From the NCBI RefSeq assembly GCF_013369335.1, contig NZ_SZQJ01000036.1, forward strand, positions 124,001-188,000: a stretch of DNA of 64,000 nt, read 5' to 3'. How positions within the stretch are numbered: position 1 is the stretch's first letter; the number at the start of each line of letters is the position of its first letter. Source of the DNA: Vibrio sp. JPW-9-11-11. Lineage in GTDB: Bacteria; Pseudomonadota; Gammaproteobacteria; Enterobacterales; Vibrionaceae. The notes under the pieces are model-generated. The model ran no database searches. It saw nothing but the letters and a program-made list of their open reading frames with translations, and had not been told where the DNA came from. A program made the position numbers and the translations under genes. This document shows, piece by piece, positions 25,640 to 34,991 of the stretch.

Positions 25640-27697
25640 GTGAACAACTCTACAGCTTTTACCCTGACTTTACTCGCTTGTGCGGTGAGTAGCGCAGCGC
25701 TAGCAAGCCCTAATTTAACCCTTTCGACCAGCACCACCAGCCGAGACTTTCCCTTGCAAAATGGTCAACCAATTGTGCTGCCACTAACCAAAGACACCTA
25801 CCAAGTCACCATCTCGGGTATTAATGGTGACTGCCCTGCTATTGATGAGCAGAAAGTGAAGTTTCGCCGCCCACTCAGCTTAAATTGCGGTAAAGAAACC
25901 CAACTACCACTAAACATACGCTTCAAGGGCGACTACTCATTTTCATACAACGCTACGGACAACACACTCACGGTGGCACGTGAGGCTAAAAAGAGTAGTA
26001 AGACTTTTGTTCGCCCTATGCCTAACGTCGAATGCGAAGTCTATGGCGGAGATGAAGTCAGCATAGCTTTAGACAACACGTTTGCAGATGGAACGCTGCT
26101 TAGAGATGCGTTAAGTGGTCAAGAAATTGAAGTGAAAGATGGCCAAGTGACCTTGACTCCGTCACCCGCTAGTGGCGGCCTAGTGTTGCTTGAGGCCGCC
26201 AATCGTACCGCTGACAACGCGGCATTTACCTACCACAACGCCAATATATACTTTGTGATGGTTGATCGTTTCCACAACGGTAATACCCACAACGATCTGA
26301 GTTACGGACGCCAAAAGGACAACCAACAAGAAGTGGGCACTTTTCATGGCGGCGATCTGCAAGGCGTGATTGATAAACTCGATTACATTCAGAGCCTTGG
26401 CACCGATGTGATTTGGTTATCGCCTATCGTTGAACAGGTTCACGGCTTTGTCGGCGGCGGTGAAAGTGGCAGCTTTCCTTTCTACTCTTATCACGGTTAT
26501 TGGACGCGAGATTTTACTAAAATCGACCAAAACTTTGGTGGTGAAGAAGACCTTCGCCAACTGGTGACCGAAGCCCACAAGCGTGGCATGAAAGTATTCC
26601 TCGACGCTGTACTCAATCATGCAGGCTATGCGACTTTGGCGGACTTACAGCTCGATGGTATTGAGGTGGTTAACCTCGACAAGATGCCGAGCCAATGGTC
26701 ACAATGGGCACCAAAGCCTGGAGAAAATTGGCATCGTTTTAACGATGCCATTAACTATCAAAGCGAGCAATGGGCAAATTGGTGGGGCCCCGACTGGATT
26801 CGAGCAGGCCTTCCAGGTTATCCCAAACCAGGCAGCAGCGACACAACCATGAACTTGGCCGGACTGCCCGACTTTCAAACCGAGTCGAACAAGGCGGTCA
26901 CACCACCACAATGGCTACTGAATAACCCAGCAACACGAGTTCAAGCGCGAGAAAACTACACAGTCGCCGACTATTTGGTTGAATGGCAGGCCGATTGGGT
27001 GAAACGTTTCGGCATCGATGGCTTTCGGGTTGATACCGTCAAACACGTTGAAGGCGACGTGTGGAGGCAACTCAAACAAGCCGCGAGCGCAAACCTCAGC
27101 CATTGGCGCGCGCAGAATGGCCAGCAAGGCGAACCATTTTGGATGATGGGCGAAGTATGGGGGCACTCCGCTTATCGCTCACCTTATGCGGACCAAGGGT
27201 TTGATGCTTTAATCAACTTTGATATGCAGAAAAAACTCGACAAAGGCGCGGCATGTTTCAGCCAAATGCAGGATGTCTATCAGAACTACTCGGAGTCGAT
27301 CCAATCAACGCCAGACTTCACACCTGTTAGCTATATGTCATCCCACGATACCGAACTGTTCTTCAATCGTTTCAAGTCATTCGACATGCAGCGCAATGCC
27401 GCCAATGCCCTACTTCTTAGCCCTGGTGCAGTACAAATTTACTACGGTGATGAAGTGGGTCGAGAATTAGGGCCATACGCAGACGATTTCCATCAAGGAA
27501 CTCGCTCCGATATGGTATGGACACTGGATAAAGAAAGAGCGCAACTGCTGTCACACTGGAGAAAGCTCGGTCAATTCCGTCAAAGTCACCCGGCTATCGG
27601 GGCAGGGGTACACAAGCAGATTGTCAACAAAGGGGCTTATGTATTCTCCAGAACCTTAGCTGATGACAAGGTGGTCGTGGCCTATTTGGGCCGCTAA
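25640..27697 (+). CDS. malS: Periplasmic alpha-amylase MalS
   Basis: This 685-residue enzyme has a signal peptide (MNNSTAFTLTLLACAVSSAA, cut after ALA or ALAS), an N-terminal accessory domain of about 190 residues and a GH13 catalytic barrel. Conserved regions are visible: DAVLNH, GFRVDTVKH (nucleophile Asp), MMGEVWGH (acid/base Glu) and YMSSHDTELF (third acid). Length and layout match MalS of E. coli (676 residues), which cuts long maltodextrins in the periplasm so that they can enter through the maltose transporter. The start is GTG with AAGGA upstream. A MalT-like box in the upstream region fits membership of the maltose regulon with lamB, malM and glgX at 46.6-51.3 kb. Confidence 0.93.
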   Translation: MNNSTAFTLTLLACAVSSAALASPNLTLSTSTTSRDFPLQNGQPIVLPLTKDTYQVTISGINGDCPAIDEQKVKFRRPLSLNCGKETQLPLNIRFKGDYSFSYNATDNTLTVAREAKKSSKTFVRPMPNVECEVYGGDEVSIALDNTFADGTLLRDALSGQEIEVKDGQVTLTPSPASGGLVLLEAANRTADNAAFTYHNANIYFVMVDRFHNGNTHNDLSYGRQKDNQQEVGTFHGGDLQGVIDKLDYIQSLGTDVIWLSPIVEQVHGFVGGGESGSFPFYSYHGYWTRDFTKIDQNFGGEEDLRQLVTEAHKRGMKVFLDAVLNHAGYATLADLQLDGIEVVNLDKMPSQWSQWAPKPGENWHRFNDAINYQSEQWANWWGPDWIRAGLPGYPKPGSSDTTMNLAGLPDFQTESNKAVTPPQWLLNNPATRVQARENYTVADYLVEWQADWVKRFGIDGFRVDTVKHVEGDVWRQLKQAASANLSHWRAQNGQQGEPFWMMGEVWGHSAYRSPYADQGFDALINFDMQKKLDKGAACFSQMQDVYQNYSESIQSTPDFTPVSYMSSHDTELFFNRFKSFDMQRNAANALLLSPGAVQIYYGDEVGRELGPYADDFHQGTRSDMVWTLDKERAQLLSHWRKLGQFRQSHPAIGAGVHKQIVNKGAYVFSRTLADDKVVVAYLGR

Positions 27698-27732
27698 AAT
27701 CATAAACGCCAGCGGCTTAAAACCGTGACATT

Positions 27733-27758
27733 AAAAAAGCTCCCGAGGGAGCTTTTTT
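27733..27758. terminator. Bidirectional terminator between malS and aroG
   Basis: A stem aaaaagctccc/gggagcttttt around a GA-type loop lies between strong A and T runs. It serves both convergent genes. Confidence 0.95.
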
Positions 27759-27776
27759 GTTATCAATACCAAGTGC

Positions 27777-28832
27777 TTACTTGTTATTGCGACGAGCGGC
27801 AACGGCATCGGCTAGCTGGCGAAGCACTTTTTCTGTGTCTTCCCAACCTATACATGCATCAGTGATCGACTGACCGTAAGTAAGAGTCTCGCCTTCCACC
27901 AGATCCTGACGACCTTCAACCAAGTGTGATTCAATCATCACGCCGAAGATCGCATCTTCGCCACCTGAAATCTGGCTCGCGACATCTTCAGCGACAACCA
28001 TCTGACGTTGATACTGTTTAGAGCTATTTGCGTGGCTGAAGTCAATCATCACTTTTTGTGGCAAACCGGATTTCTCAAGCTCTTGCTTGATAGCACCAAC
28101 ATGGTCAGCGCTGTAGTTTGGCTCCTTACCGCCACGAAGAATGATATGGCAATCCGGGTTACCCGCGGTTTCAATGATTGCCGAATGACCGTACTTAGTC
28201 ACAGAGAGGAAGTGGTGTGAAGCACTGGCTGAACGAATCGCATCGGAGGCGATCTTAATGTTGCCATCGGTGCCATTTTTGAAACCGACTGGACATGAGA
28301 TACCCGACGCGAGCTCGCGGTGCACCTGCGATTCAGTCGTACGCGCGCCAATCGCGCCCCAGCTGATCAAGTCTGCGACGTATTGCGGTGAAATCATATC
28401 TAAGAACTCACTCGCCGTCGGCATGCCCAAATCCGTCAAATCGAGCAGCAGTTTACGCCCCATACGCAAACCATCGTTGATCTTAAAGGTATCGTTTAGG
28501 TAAGGGTCGTTGATAAGGCCTTTCCAACCCACTGTGGTACGTGGTTTTTCGAAGTAAACACGCATGACGACTTCTAGGCGGTCGCCAAGCTCGTCACGCA
28601 GAACCTTTAGACGTTTGCCGTATTCAATCGCAGCTTCTGGGTCATGGATTGAGCAAGGGCCGATAATCACCAGCAAGCGGTCATCTTTGCCTTTGAGAAT
28701 ATTTGAAATCGCTTCGCGAGAACGAAACGTAGTCGAAGCAGCAGATTCGGTTGCAGGAAACTTCTCTAAAACGGCAACTGGTGGTAATAATTCTTTGACT
28801 CTATTAATTCGTACATCATCGGTTTGAAACAT
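27777..28832 (-). CDS. aroG: 3-deoxy-7-phosphoheptulonate (DAHP) synthase, AroG type
   Basis: This 351-residue enzyme condenses phosphoenolpyruvate and erythrose-4-phosphate to DAHP, the first step to chorismate and the aromatic amino acids. It is nearly colinear with E. coli AroG: DDRLLVIIGPCSIHDP, RVYFEKPRTTVGWKGLINDP, GAIGARTTESQVHRELASG, CPVGFKNGTDG, and HIILRGGKEPNY with the metal-binding residues. The N-terminal DDVRINRVKELLPPVAVLEK resembles the Phe-sensitive isozyme, but feedback specificity cannot be fixed by eye. A TyrR-type box lies 174 bases upstream, so tyrosine/phenylalanine-dependent repression is likely. It is a single gene with a strong terminator. Confidence 0.95.
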   Translation of the reverse strand: MFQTDDVRINRVKELLPPVAVLEKFPATESAASTTFRSREAISNILKGKDDRLLVIIGPCSIHDPEAAIEYGKRLKVLRDELGDRLEVVMRVYFEKPRTTVGWKGLINDPYLNDTFKINDGLRMGRKLLLDLTDLGMPTASEFLDMISPQYVADLISWGAIGARTTESQVHRELASGISCPVGFKNGTDGNIKIASDAIRSASASHHFLSVTKYGHSAIIETAGNPDCHIILRGGKEPNYSADHVGAIKQELEKSGLPQKVMIDFSHANSSKQYQRQMVVAEDVASQISGGEDAIFGVMIESHLVEGRQDLVEGETLTYGQSITDACIGWEDTEKVLRQLADAVAARRNNK

Positions 28833-29005
28833 TGCTTACTTCTTCCTATTTCTCTTTAATGGAGCGCAACACTCAAATAAGGTGGTGAAAAAACGCTCAC
28901 GCTGTCTTGGTCCTGTCTCTGTAACTTATCTATCAAAAACCAAGCTTGCAACCACTATTTTTATCAAAAGGCAATATTTTTACTATTTTTACGCTTTACA
29001 TAGAG

Positions 29006-29023
29006 TGTAAAAAAATAATTACA
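29006..29023. promoter_or_regulatory. TyrR box upstream of aroG
   Basis: TGTAAA-N6-ATTACA matches the TyrR consensus TGTAAA-N6-TTTACA at all but one position, including the essential G and C 14 bases apart. It lies in the 307-bp gap between leftward aroG and the rightward ABC operon. A second TTTACA-N5-TGTAAA arrangement overlaps it on the left (28995-29011). Control of aroG is the natural reading; an effect on the amino-acid transporter, whose start is 117 bases away, is also possible. Confidence 0.7.
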
Positions 29024-29139
29024 CACATTAAAGCTGTTACTCTTATGGGGTTCCGTTACGATACTGTTACGTTCAAGATGAAATATGTTGCTGATATTGC
29101 TAAGGTAAGCAGATAACAACAATCACGATAAGATCAGGC

Positions 29140-29856
29140 ATGAAAGCCATTGAGTTTAACAACGTTGATAAATGGTTCGGTGAATTTCACGCACTCAAAG
29201 GGATTAACCTCAGTGTCATGAAAGGCGAAATTTTGGTCGTCTGCGGCCCTTCGGGGTCTGGAAAATCGACCTTAATCCGCACGGTCAATGGACTTGAATC
29301 GATTTCTAATGGCTCGATTTCGGTTCTTGGTCGCGAGCAATCCTTCCTTCAAGCTGGCAAAGTGGGCATGGTGTTTCAACACTTTCACTTGTTCCCGCAC
29401 CTGACAGTGCTTGAAAACCTCACGCTGGCCCCCATCAGAATGCTCGGCTTATCGAAAGAAAAAGCAAAAAAACGTGCTATCCACTTTCTCTCTCGAGTCA
29501 ATATTGAACAGCAGGCGAATAAATATCCGGTGCAATTATCGGGAGGCCAGCAACAGCGAGTGGCGATCGCCCGCTCTCTTTGCATGCAACCTGAGATTCT
29601 ACTGTTTGATGAGCCTACTTCAGCCCTCGATCCCGAAACTATCCAAGAAGTGCTCGACGTTATGGTCGATCTGGCTAACGACGGCATCACTATGATGTGT
29701 GTGACTCACGAGATGGGTTTCGCACGTAAAGTGGCGAACAGGGTTCTCTTTATGGATCAAGGGGAGATTCTTGAAATCAACTCGCCAGAGCAGCTGTTCT
29801 CTCAGCCAAACCATCCACGAATGCAACAGTTCTTGCAACAAATTTTGAGCCATTAG
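29140..29856 (+). CDS. Polar amino-acid ABC transporter, ATP-binding protein
   Basis: This 238-residue ATPase belongs to the GlnQ/GltL/ArtP branch. Walker A is GPSGSGKS (about residues 36-43), the Q loop is VFQHFHLFPH, the signature LSGGQQQR and Walker B ILLFDEPTSALDPE, followed by the switch THEMGFARKVA. It powers uptake of a polar amino acid through the two permeases encoded next. It is the first gene of a four-gene operon and ends three bases before the next start. The substrate of the system cannot be told from the ATPase. Confidence 0.93.
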   Translation: MKAIEFNNVDKWFGEFHALKGINLSVMKGEILVVCGPSGSGKSTLIRTVNGLESISNGSISVLGREQSFLQAGKVGMVFQHFHLFPHLTVLENLTLAPIRMLGLSKEKAKKRAIHFLSRVNIEQQANKYPVQLSGGQQQRVAIARSLCMQPEILLFDEPTSALDPETIQEVLDVMVDLANDGITMMCVTHEMGFARKVANRVLFMDQGEILEINSPEQLFSQPNHPRMQQFLQQILSH

Positions 29857-29859
29857 CCG

Positions 29860-30654
29860 ATGATAAAAGTGCTTAAACCGACTTTATCCGCCTTACTACA
29901 AATGACCCTGTTGCTGACCGGAATCGTCTGGTTGCTCGACTCCGGCGCACAAAGTATGGGTTACCAATGGCAATGGCATCGCGTGCCCGACTACCTGGTA
30001 TTTTTCGAAGATGGCGAGTGGTGGCCTGCTGAGTTGTTAGATGGCCTGCTCGTCACGATTAAACTATCAGCACTCAGCCTTGCTTTCACCTTACTGCTCG
30101 GCCTCACCACCGCGGGGTTAAAACTTTCTGACTCGTGGGTGGGACGAGGATTAGCCAACGTCTATATCGAAGTGATCCGCAATACTCCGCTGCTGGTTCA
30201 GATCTACCTGCTCTATTTTATATTCGGTCCGGTCATCGGTCTCGACCGATTCGCAACTGCAGTATTAGCGCTTTCACTTTTTCAAGGCGCCTATACGGCT
30301 GAAGTCTTTCGTGGCGGGCTCAACAGCATCCCAAAAGGTCAATTTGAAGCGGCAAAATCGCTTGGGCTGAGCCCATTTTTCACTTTCTATGATGTAATTC
30401 TGCCCCAGCTTTTGCAACGAACCTTACCGCCGCTGACCAATGAAGTCGTTTCTTTAATCAAAAACTCTTCCATCGTGAGTGTGATGGCGATTTTTGACCT
30501 CACCACCGAAGGGCGAAACATCGTTTCTGAGACCGCTATGCCGTTTGAGATCTGGTTCAGTGTCGCGGCAATTTATCTCGCTCTGACGTTACTGCTGTCA
30601 GGGTTTTCTGCTTGGATGGAACATAAACTTGGCGCTAGTTGGCGTACACAATAA
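29860..30654 (+). CDS. Amino-acid ABC transporter permease (first)
   Basis: This 264-residue inner-membrane protein is a His/Glu/Gln-type permease. After an N-terminal membrane helix and a periplasmic stretch, the core shows TIKLSALSLAFTLLLGL, EVIRNTPLLVQIYLLYF and the EAA loop QFEAAKSLGLSPFFTFYDVI, which contacts the ATPase. It likely pairs with the permease at 31567 as a heterodimer. It is coupled to the upstream ATPase (3-base gap) and followed 12 bases later by the binding protein. Confidence 0.92.
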   Translation: MIKVLKPTLSALLQMTLLLTGIVWLLDSGAQSMGYQWQWHRVPDYLVFFEDGEWWPAELLDGLLVTIKLSALSLAFTLLLGLTTAGLKLSDSWVGRGLANVYIEVIRNTPLLVQIYLLYFIFGPVIGLDRFATAVLALSLFQGAYTAEVFRGGLNSIPKGQFEAAKSLGLSPFFTFYDVILPQLLQRTLPPLTNEVVSLIKNSSIVSVMAIFDLTTEGRNIVSETAMPFEIWFSVAAIYLALTLLLSGFSAWMEHKLGASWRTQ

Positions 30655-30666
30655 AGGATAGTGACT

Positions 30667-31506
30667 ATGACAAACATTGGAAAAGCCTTGTTAAGGGGTA
30701 AAGGGCTTAGAGCCGCGATGGCCGCACTATTGGGCCTAGCGATTAGCTTACCCAGCTCGGCATCCGAGACGCCGAATCTCGATAAGATCAATGAACGCGG
30801 AACCCTGAGAGTAGGCATGTCGACCTTCGTTCCTTGGGCCATGCGCGATAAACAAGGAGATTTAATCGGCTTTGAGATTGATGTCGCCAACAGACTGGCG
30901 GAAGATTCAGGCTGGAAAGTTGAGTTTGTCCCAACCGCATGGGATGGCATTATTCCTGCGCTGCTGGCTCAGAAGTTCGACGTGATCATCGGCGGTATGA
31001 GTATTACTCCAGAGCGCGCAAAAAGCGTCCTTTTTACCGCTCCCTATTCTCATTCAGGTGTACAGATAGCGGCGAACAAAGCATTGGCTGAGGGTTTTGC
31101 TCAGTTGAGTGATTTTGATTCACGCCGAGTAAAAATCGCAGCTCGCCGCGGCGCCTTTACCGTTCAGGTTGCACGAGAAACGTTCCCGAAAGCCAAAATT
31201 CTACAGTTTGATGACGACGCGCAAGCATTCCAAGAAGTACTTAATGGCAATGCCCACGCCGTTATCGCGTCTAGCCCGAAACCTGAGCATGAAGCAGTGA
31301 AAAACAGCGATAAACTGTTTATTCCTTTTACAGAGCGCTTATCTAAGGGTAACGAAGCCTTTGCGGTGCGCTTGGGCGAAAACGACAAACAAGCTTTCTT
31401 CAATAGTTGGATTCAGGCTCGTACTGAGGATGGCTGGTTAAAAGAGCGCTACGAGTACTGGTTCTCAACCCTAGATTGGCAAAACCAGATCGCCTCAGGT
31501 CAATAA
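30667..31506 (+). CDS. Amino-acid ABC transporter, periplasmic binding protein
   Basis: This 279-residue solute-binding protein (family 3) has a signal peptide ending in SLPSSASE after a basic start. The mature part begins LDKINERGTLRVGMSTFVPW, followed by GFEIDVANRLAEDSGWKVEF, AWDGIIPALLAQKFDVIIGG and MSITPERAKSVLF. These are hallmarks of lysine/arginine/glutamate-type binders, but the ligand is not assignable by eye. AAGGA lies eight bases before the ATG at 30667; a GTG at 30661 is too close to it. A strong hairpin follows the stop, which fits the usual need for more binding protein than permease. Confidence 0.92.
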   Translation: MTNIGKALLRGKGLRAAMAALLGLAISLPSSASETPNLDKINERGTLRVGMSTFVPWAMRDKQGDLIGFEIDVANRLAEDSGWKVEFVPTAWDGIIPALLAQKFDVIIGGMSITPERAKSVLFTAPYSHSGVQIAANKALAEGFAQLSDFDSRRVKIAARRGAFTVQVARETFPKAKILQFDDDAQAFQEVLNGNAHAVIASSPKPEHEAVKNSDKLFIPFTERLSKGNEAFAVRLGENDKQAFFNSWIQARTEDGWLKERYEYWFSTLDWQNQIASGQ

Positions 31507-31514
31507 TCACAAAG

Positions 31515-31544
31515 GCCCGAATCATTAAGTTAAGTGGTTCGGGC
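31515..31544 (+). promoter_or_regulatory. Intercistronic hairpin after the binding-protein gene
   Basis: The RNA can form a 12-bp stem with two G-U pairs (31515-31526 with 31533-31544; outer part gcccgaa/ttcgggc) and a 6-base loop. No T tract follows, so it is more likely an mRNA-stabilising or partial attenuating element than a full terminator. Confidence 0.6.
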
Positions 31545-31566
31545 TGCAACTAGGAAGTCATACTCG

Positions 31567-32478
31567 GTGTTTAAAGCGAAATCACTCCCTCAACCATCAT
31601 TCGCCACGACCAAACGAACATTCAACAAGCTCGATATTGTGTTGATTTCGATCTTAGCCGTCGCTGGGTACTGGCTCTATCAACGCTCCGTAGCAGGAGT
31701 CAACTACAACTGGCGTTGGCAAGAGGCGCTTGAGCTGATATTTACGCCTCGCTCCGATGGCTCCCTCCCCTACTTTTTTCAAGGACTGATTTCGACACTG
31801 CGCATTAGTCTTTGGGGTATGTTGCTGGCGATGAGCTTAGGCACCACTTTGGGCATCGCAAGGCGGTCAAGCATTGCACTCTTACGCATGCCAGCCAATG
31901 CGTTCGTTCAGTTAATTCGCAACATCCCTCCTTTGGTGTTTGTGTTTATTTTCTACTTTTTTGTTTCTAACCAGTTAATACCTTTACTTGGACTTGACCA
32001 AATCCTTCGCCAATACAACGGCGATATCAACACGGTTCAATACTTTCTGTTTGGCCCGGCTAACCTGTGGGAGAACTTGCTATCTGGGATCCTATGTGTC
32101 GGGCTGTTGTCTTCTGCTTATGTTGCCGAAGTGGTACGTTCTGGCCTAAGCAGTATTGCTCAAGGACAATGGGAAGCGGCAGATTCTTTGGGTTTATCCC
32201 CTTGGGTAAAATACCGTTATGTTATTGCACCACAAGTATTGTCAGCCATTACCCCGGCCCTTGCAGGACAAGCCATCTCGTTAATAAAGGACACGTCCAT
32301 AGTGTCGCTGATTTCGATCCAAGAAATGACGTTTGTCGGTACCGAAATTGCTAACTCATCCGGGTTAATTTTTGAAATATGGCTGATCGTCGGCCTGGCC
32401 TATTTCACCCTGTGCATGTCTCTTTCTTTGCTGTTTAAGCAGATAGAAAAGCGTAGCCTCAAGCATCTTCAGCACTAG
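31567..32478 (+). CDS. Amino-acid ABC transporter permease (second)
   Basis: This 303-residue permease is the partner of the one at 29860. It has an N-terminal membrane helix (LDIVLISILAVAGYWLYQRS), a long loop, then the core with TLRISLWGMLLAMSLGTTLG, QLIRNIPPLVFVFIFYFF and the EAA loop QWEAADSLGLSPWVKYRYVI. I start it at GTG 31567, with AGGA 11 bases upstream; an earlier GTG at 31534 lies inside the hairpin stem and has no ribosome-binding site. No clear terminator follows; the convergent cyoE gene ends 23 bases further on. Confidence 0.88.
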   Translation: MFKAKSLPQPSFATTKRTFNKLDIVLISILAVAGYWLYQRSVAGVNYNWRWQEALELIFTPRSDGSLPYFFQGLISTLRISLWGMLLAMSLGTTLGIARRSSIALLRMPANAFVQLIRNIPPLVFVFIFYFFVSNQLIPLLGLDQILRQYNGDINTVQYFLFGPANLWENLLSGILCVGLLSSAYVAEVVRSGLSSIAQGQWEAADSLGLSPWVKYRYVIAPQVLSAITPALAGQAISLIKDTSIVSLISIQEMTFVGTEIANSSGLIFEIWLIVGLAYFTLCMSLSLLFKQIEKRSLKHLQH

Positions 32479-32501
32479 CCAGTTCAGCCTGAGACCGCCG
32501 A

Positions 32502-33398
32502 TTACATAAGGTAATGGTCAACCAATAGAGCGACAAACAGTAGCATTAAGTGATAGATCGAAAAGACGAAAGTCTTCATCGCTCGGGTTGGGTCGTCGCT
32601 AAACTTAAGCTTCCAAGCATGCCAAACGAACATCGAGCTCAGAACCAAAGCAGCCGTAAGATAAAAGACGCCCGCCATTTCAACCAGAAAAGGCAATAAA
32701 CAAATGACAAGCAGCAAAATGGTGTAGAGCAGAATTGAGGTTTTGGTGTACTCGACCCCATGAGTTACGGGTAGCATAGGAATATCGGCTTTAGCATAGT
32801 CTTCTTTACGATGAATAGCCAAGGCCCAAAAGTGCGGCGGCGTCCAAATAAAGATAATCATCACCAATAGCCAAGCATTGGCATGCAACTCCCCTGTGAC
32901 GGCTGTCCAGCCCAATAAAGGGGGCATCGCACCAGCAATACCCGCAATAACAATATTTTGCGGCGTTGCCCGCTTTAAATACAAGGTGTAGACCACCGCA
33001 TAACCAAGCAAACTTCCGAACGTCAGCCAAGCCGTTAAGGCATTGACGCCAGAATAAAGAATGACAAACCCCGCTACGCCAATCGCGGTAGCAAATGTGA
33101 AAACATGACTAGAGCGCAGTTTACCTTGCGGCAAAGGGCGTTGGTAAGTACGCGCCATGATCGCATCAATCCTTTGGTCGATAAGATGATTAAAAGCTGC
33201 CGCCGATCCTGCCATCAACCCCACGCCGCTGAGGCCAAGCAAAGCGGCTTGAATCGGTAAAGCGCCAGGTACGGCCAAGCACATACCCACCAAAGCCGTT
33301 AACAGCATCAGGGCCACCACTTTCGGCTTGGTCAGGGTAAAATAGCTCTTCAAGCGCCCTTTTTCATTGGCTGAGTGTAATGAAATCGCCTTACTCAT
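32502..33398 (-). CDS. cyoE: Protohaem IX farnesyltransferase (haem O synthase)
   Basis: This 298-residue UbiA-type membrane prenyltransferase joins farnesyl diphosphate to protohaem IX to make haem O. It shows the two aspartate-rich motifs: [20 protein letters not shown] (DxxxD) and [16 protein letters not shown], with [10 protein letters not shown] at the front and about eight membrane helices. Here it supplies haem O to CtaA, encoded just upstream with an 8-base overlap, which makes haem A for the aa3 oxidase of this cluster. It is the last gene of the assembly operon. Confidence 0.95.
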   Translation of the reverse strand: MSKAISLHSANEKGRLKSYFTLTKPKVVALMLLTALVGMCLAVPGALPIQAALLGLSGVGLMAGSAAAFNHLIDQRIDAIMARTYQRPLPQGKLRSSHVFTFATAIGVAGFVILYSGVNALTAWLTFGSLLGYAVVYTLYLKRATPQNIVIAGIAGAMPPLLGWTAVTGELHANAWLLVMIIFIWTPPHFWALAIHRKEDYAKADIPMLPVTHGVEYTKTSILLYTILLLVICLLPFLVEMAGVFYLTAALVLSSMFVWHAWKLKFSDDPTRAMKTFVFSIYHLMLLFVALLVDHYLM

Positions 33399-34425
33399 GA
33401 ATGCTCTCCTTAGACAACGAATTTGACGCGACGAGACTCAGTTCGCGCACAGCCCAAAGCACATAATTGGCGCGCAACACCGTCAACAACAACAATGCAG
33501 CCCCAAGGTTATGTGCTACCGCAATCACTAACGGCAAGCTCAACAGCACATTGCCGATGCCCAAGCCAATTTGCACCATCAGCATTGTAACGAGTGCTAA
33601 CGCTGTTTTGCGAAGGCTAGCCTGTTGAGTGATAAAGAGCCGGTAAGCGAGCACAATCACCATCGCGCTCACCACGACAGCTCCCAAACGATGAGTAACA
33701 TGAATGGTCATTCGAGCCGCATAGTCGAGCGTACCAAACTCATAACTCTCTTGCGGAGGCTGTATCAAATCAAACGCAGTCGCAAAATCGAGATACGCAG
33801 ACCAATTGCCTTCACAAATTGGTAAGCTGGTACACATCAACGCCGCATAATTTGATGACGTCCACCCCCCTAACGCAATCTGAGCCACCACAACCAGCAA
33901 GGTCGCGACTGCCCAATAACGCAACCGTGACGGCTTGTTTATACTCGGCTTAACCGGTGCTTTCCTCTGTAACTGCCAGTGACATAAGGCCAACAAGCTG
34001 AACAGGGTAAAACCACCCAACAAGTGCCCCATCACAACTATAGGCATCAGCTTCATTGTCACTGTCCACATGCCTAACAGAGCTTGGAACACCACCACTG
34101 TGGTCACCGCGACCGATAACATTAGGGAGAGTTGACGTGTTTTTAAACCAACGAAGGTAATCGCAAACACAATCAAGCCTAAACCACCCGCCACATAGCG
34201 GTGAATCATCTCGAGCCAGGCTTTATCTTCTTCGATAACTAGGCTGGGGAACAAGGATTGTGCCAAGGCAATCTCATGCGTTTCATTAGGCACAGTGAAA
34301 TGGCCATAACACCCAGGCCAATCCGGACACCCCAGTCCTGCATCCGCCAAGCGTGTATAAGCCCCTAACATCACCACAACAAAAGTCACCAACAGACTCA
34401 ACCTGACCAGATATATCAACTTCAT
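33391..34425 (-). CDS. ctaA: Haem A synthase (CtaA/COX15)
   Basis: This 344-residue protein with eight membrane helices oxidises the C8 methyl of haem O to the formyl group of haem A. It carries the family marks [33 protein letters not shown] (haem-ligand His), [12 protein letters not shown], and a second half with [11 protein letters not shown] and VAHNLGAA. It has a Cys pair in [11 protein letters not shown]. The ATG at 34425 has AAGGAG seven bases upstream; the open frame extends 7 codons into the upstream gene but without support. It sits between the Sco-like gene and cyoE. Confidence 0.94.
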   Translation of the reverse strand: MKLIYLVRLSLLVTFVVVMLGAYTRLADAGLGCPDWPGCYGHFTVPNETHEIALAQSLFPSLVIEEDKAWLEMIHRYVAGGLGLIVFAITFVGLKTRQLSLMLSVAVTTVVVFQALLGMWTVTMKLMPIVVMGHLLGGFTLFSLLALCHWQLQRKAPVKPSINKPSRLRYWAVATLLVVVAQIALGGWTSSNYAALMCTSLPICEGNWSAYLDFATAFDLIQPPQESYEFGTLDYAARMTIHVTHRLGAVVVSAMVIVLAYRLFITQQASLRKTALALVTMLMVQIGLGIGNVLLSLPLVIAVAHNLGAALLLLTVLRANYVLWAVRELSLVASNSLSKESIHE

Positions 34426-34442
34426 CTCGGCACTCCTTGCCA

Positions 34443-34991
34443 TCAACCAACACGGGATAACTTAAGCAACTTGCGTAAGTCTGCGAGTAGCCCTTTACTT
34501 TGAGCAGTCAGTTGCGCCGCAGAGTCGGCTTTGGGATAACGCATGACCAACTGACCGAGTGGATCGACAATCACGTACTCAAACTGACCAACATGACGTG
34601 TAAAACTTGGGGTGACTTTCAGCTCAGAAAACTCGCCCCAGTTTGGCGAAGATTTTGCGCTGCTTGGTGTAGTGATGAGTACCGGTTGAACACGTTGCTG
34701 GTATTTACCGAGCGCGATATGGCTCTGCCCTAACAGGTGGATCTGTTGTTGGCAAAAGGCATCACACTGCTCTGGTACCACGTAAGCCAATTGCCATTGC
34801 TTGTGCAACAACGGGCTATCGATATCCAGCGCTGCTAGCGTCAAGGTGGGCTCAATCAACACCCCTTTATTAGTCACCCCTGATTGGTACCAGTGCTGAC
34901 TGAGTACCGTTTTGGCCACCACCGCAGGTAGAGCAAACAGCAGTACTAGCGCGATAAAAATCAATCGGCCTCGATAGACTGGGTTAATCAT
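34443..34991 (-). CDS. Membrane-anchored Sco-like CxxxC protein of the oxidase cluster
   Basis: This 182-residue protein has an N-terminal membrane anchor (RLIFIALVLLFALPAVVA) and a periplasmic domain. The sequence QLAYVVPEQCDAFCQQQIHL places a CxxxC pair (CDAFC) at the start of a helix after a beta strand, as in the Sco1/thioredoxin-fold copper chaperones, and EYVIVDPLGQLVMRYP resembles the later strand pair of such folds. It is shorter than Sco proteins and I cannot identify their conserved histidine, so copper or thiol function in oxidase assembly is inference. The ATG at 34991 has AAGGAG six bases upstream and overlaps the SURF1 gene by 8 bases. Confidence 0.8.
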   Translation of the reverse strand: MINPVYRGRLIFIALVLLFALPAVVAKTVLSQHWYQSGVTNKGVLIEPTLTLAALDIDSPLLHKQWQLAYVVPEQCDAFCQQQIHLLGQSHIALGKYQQRVQPVLITTPSSAKSSPNWGEFSELKVTPSFTRHVGQFEYVIVDPLGQLVMRYPKADSAAQLTAQSKGLLADLRKLLKLSRVG

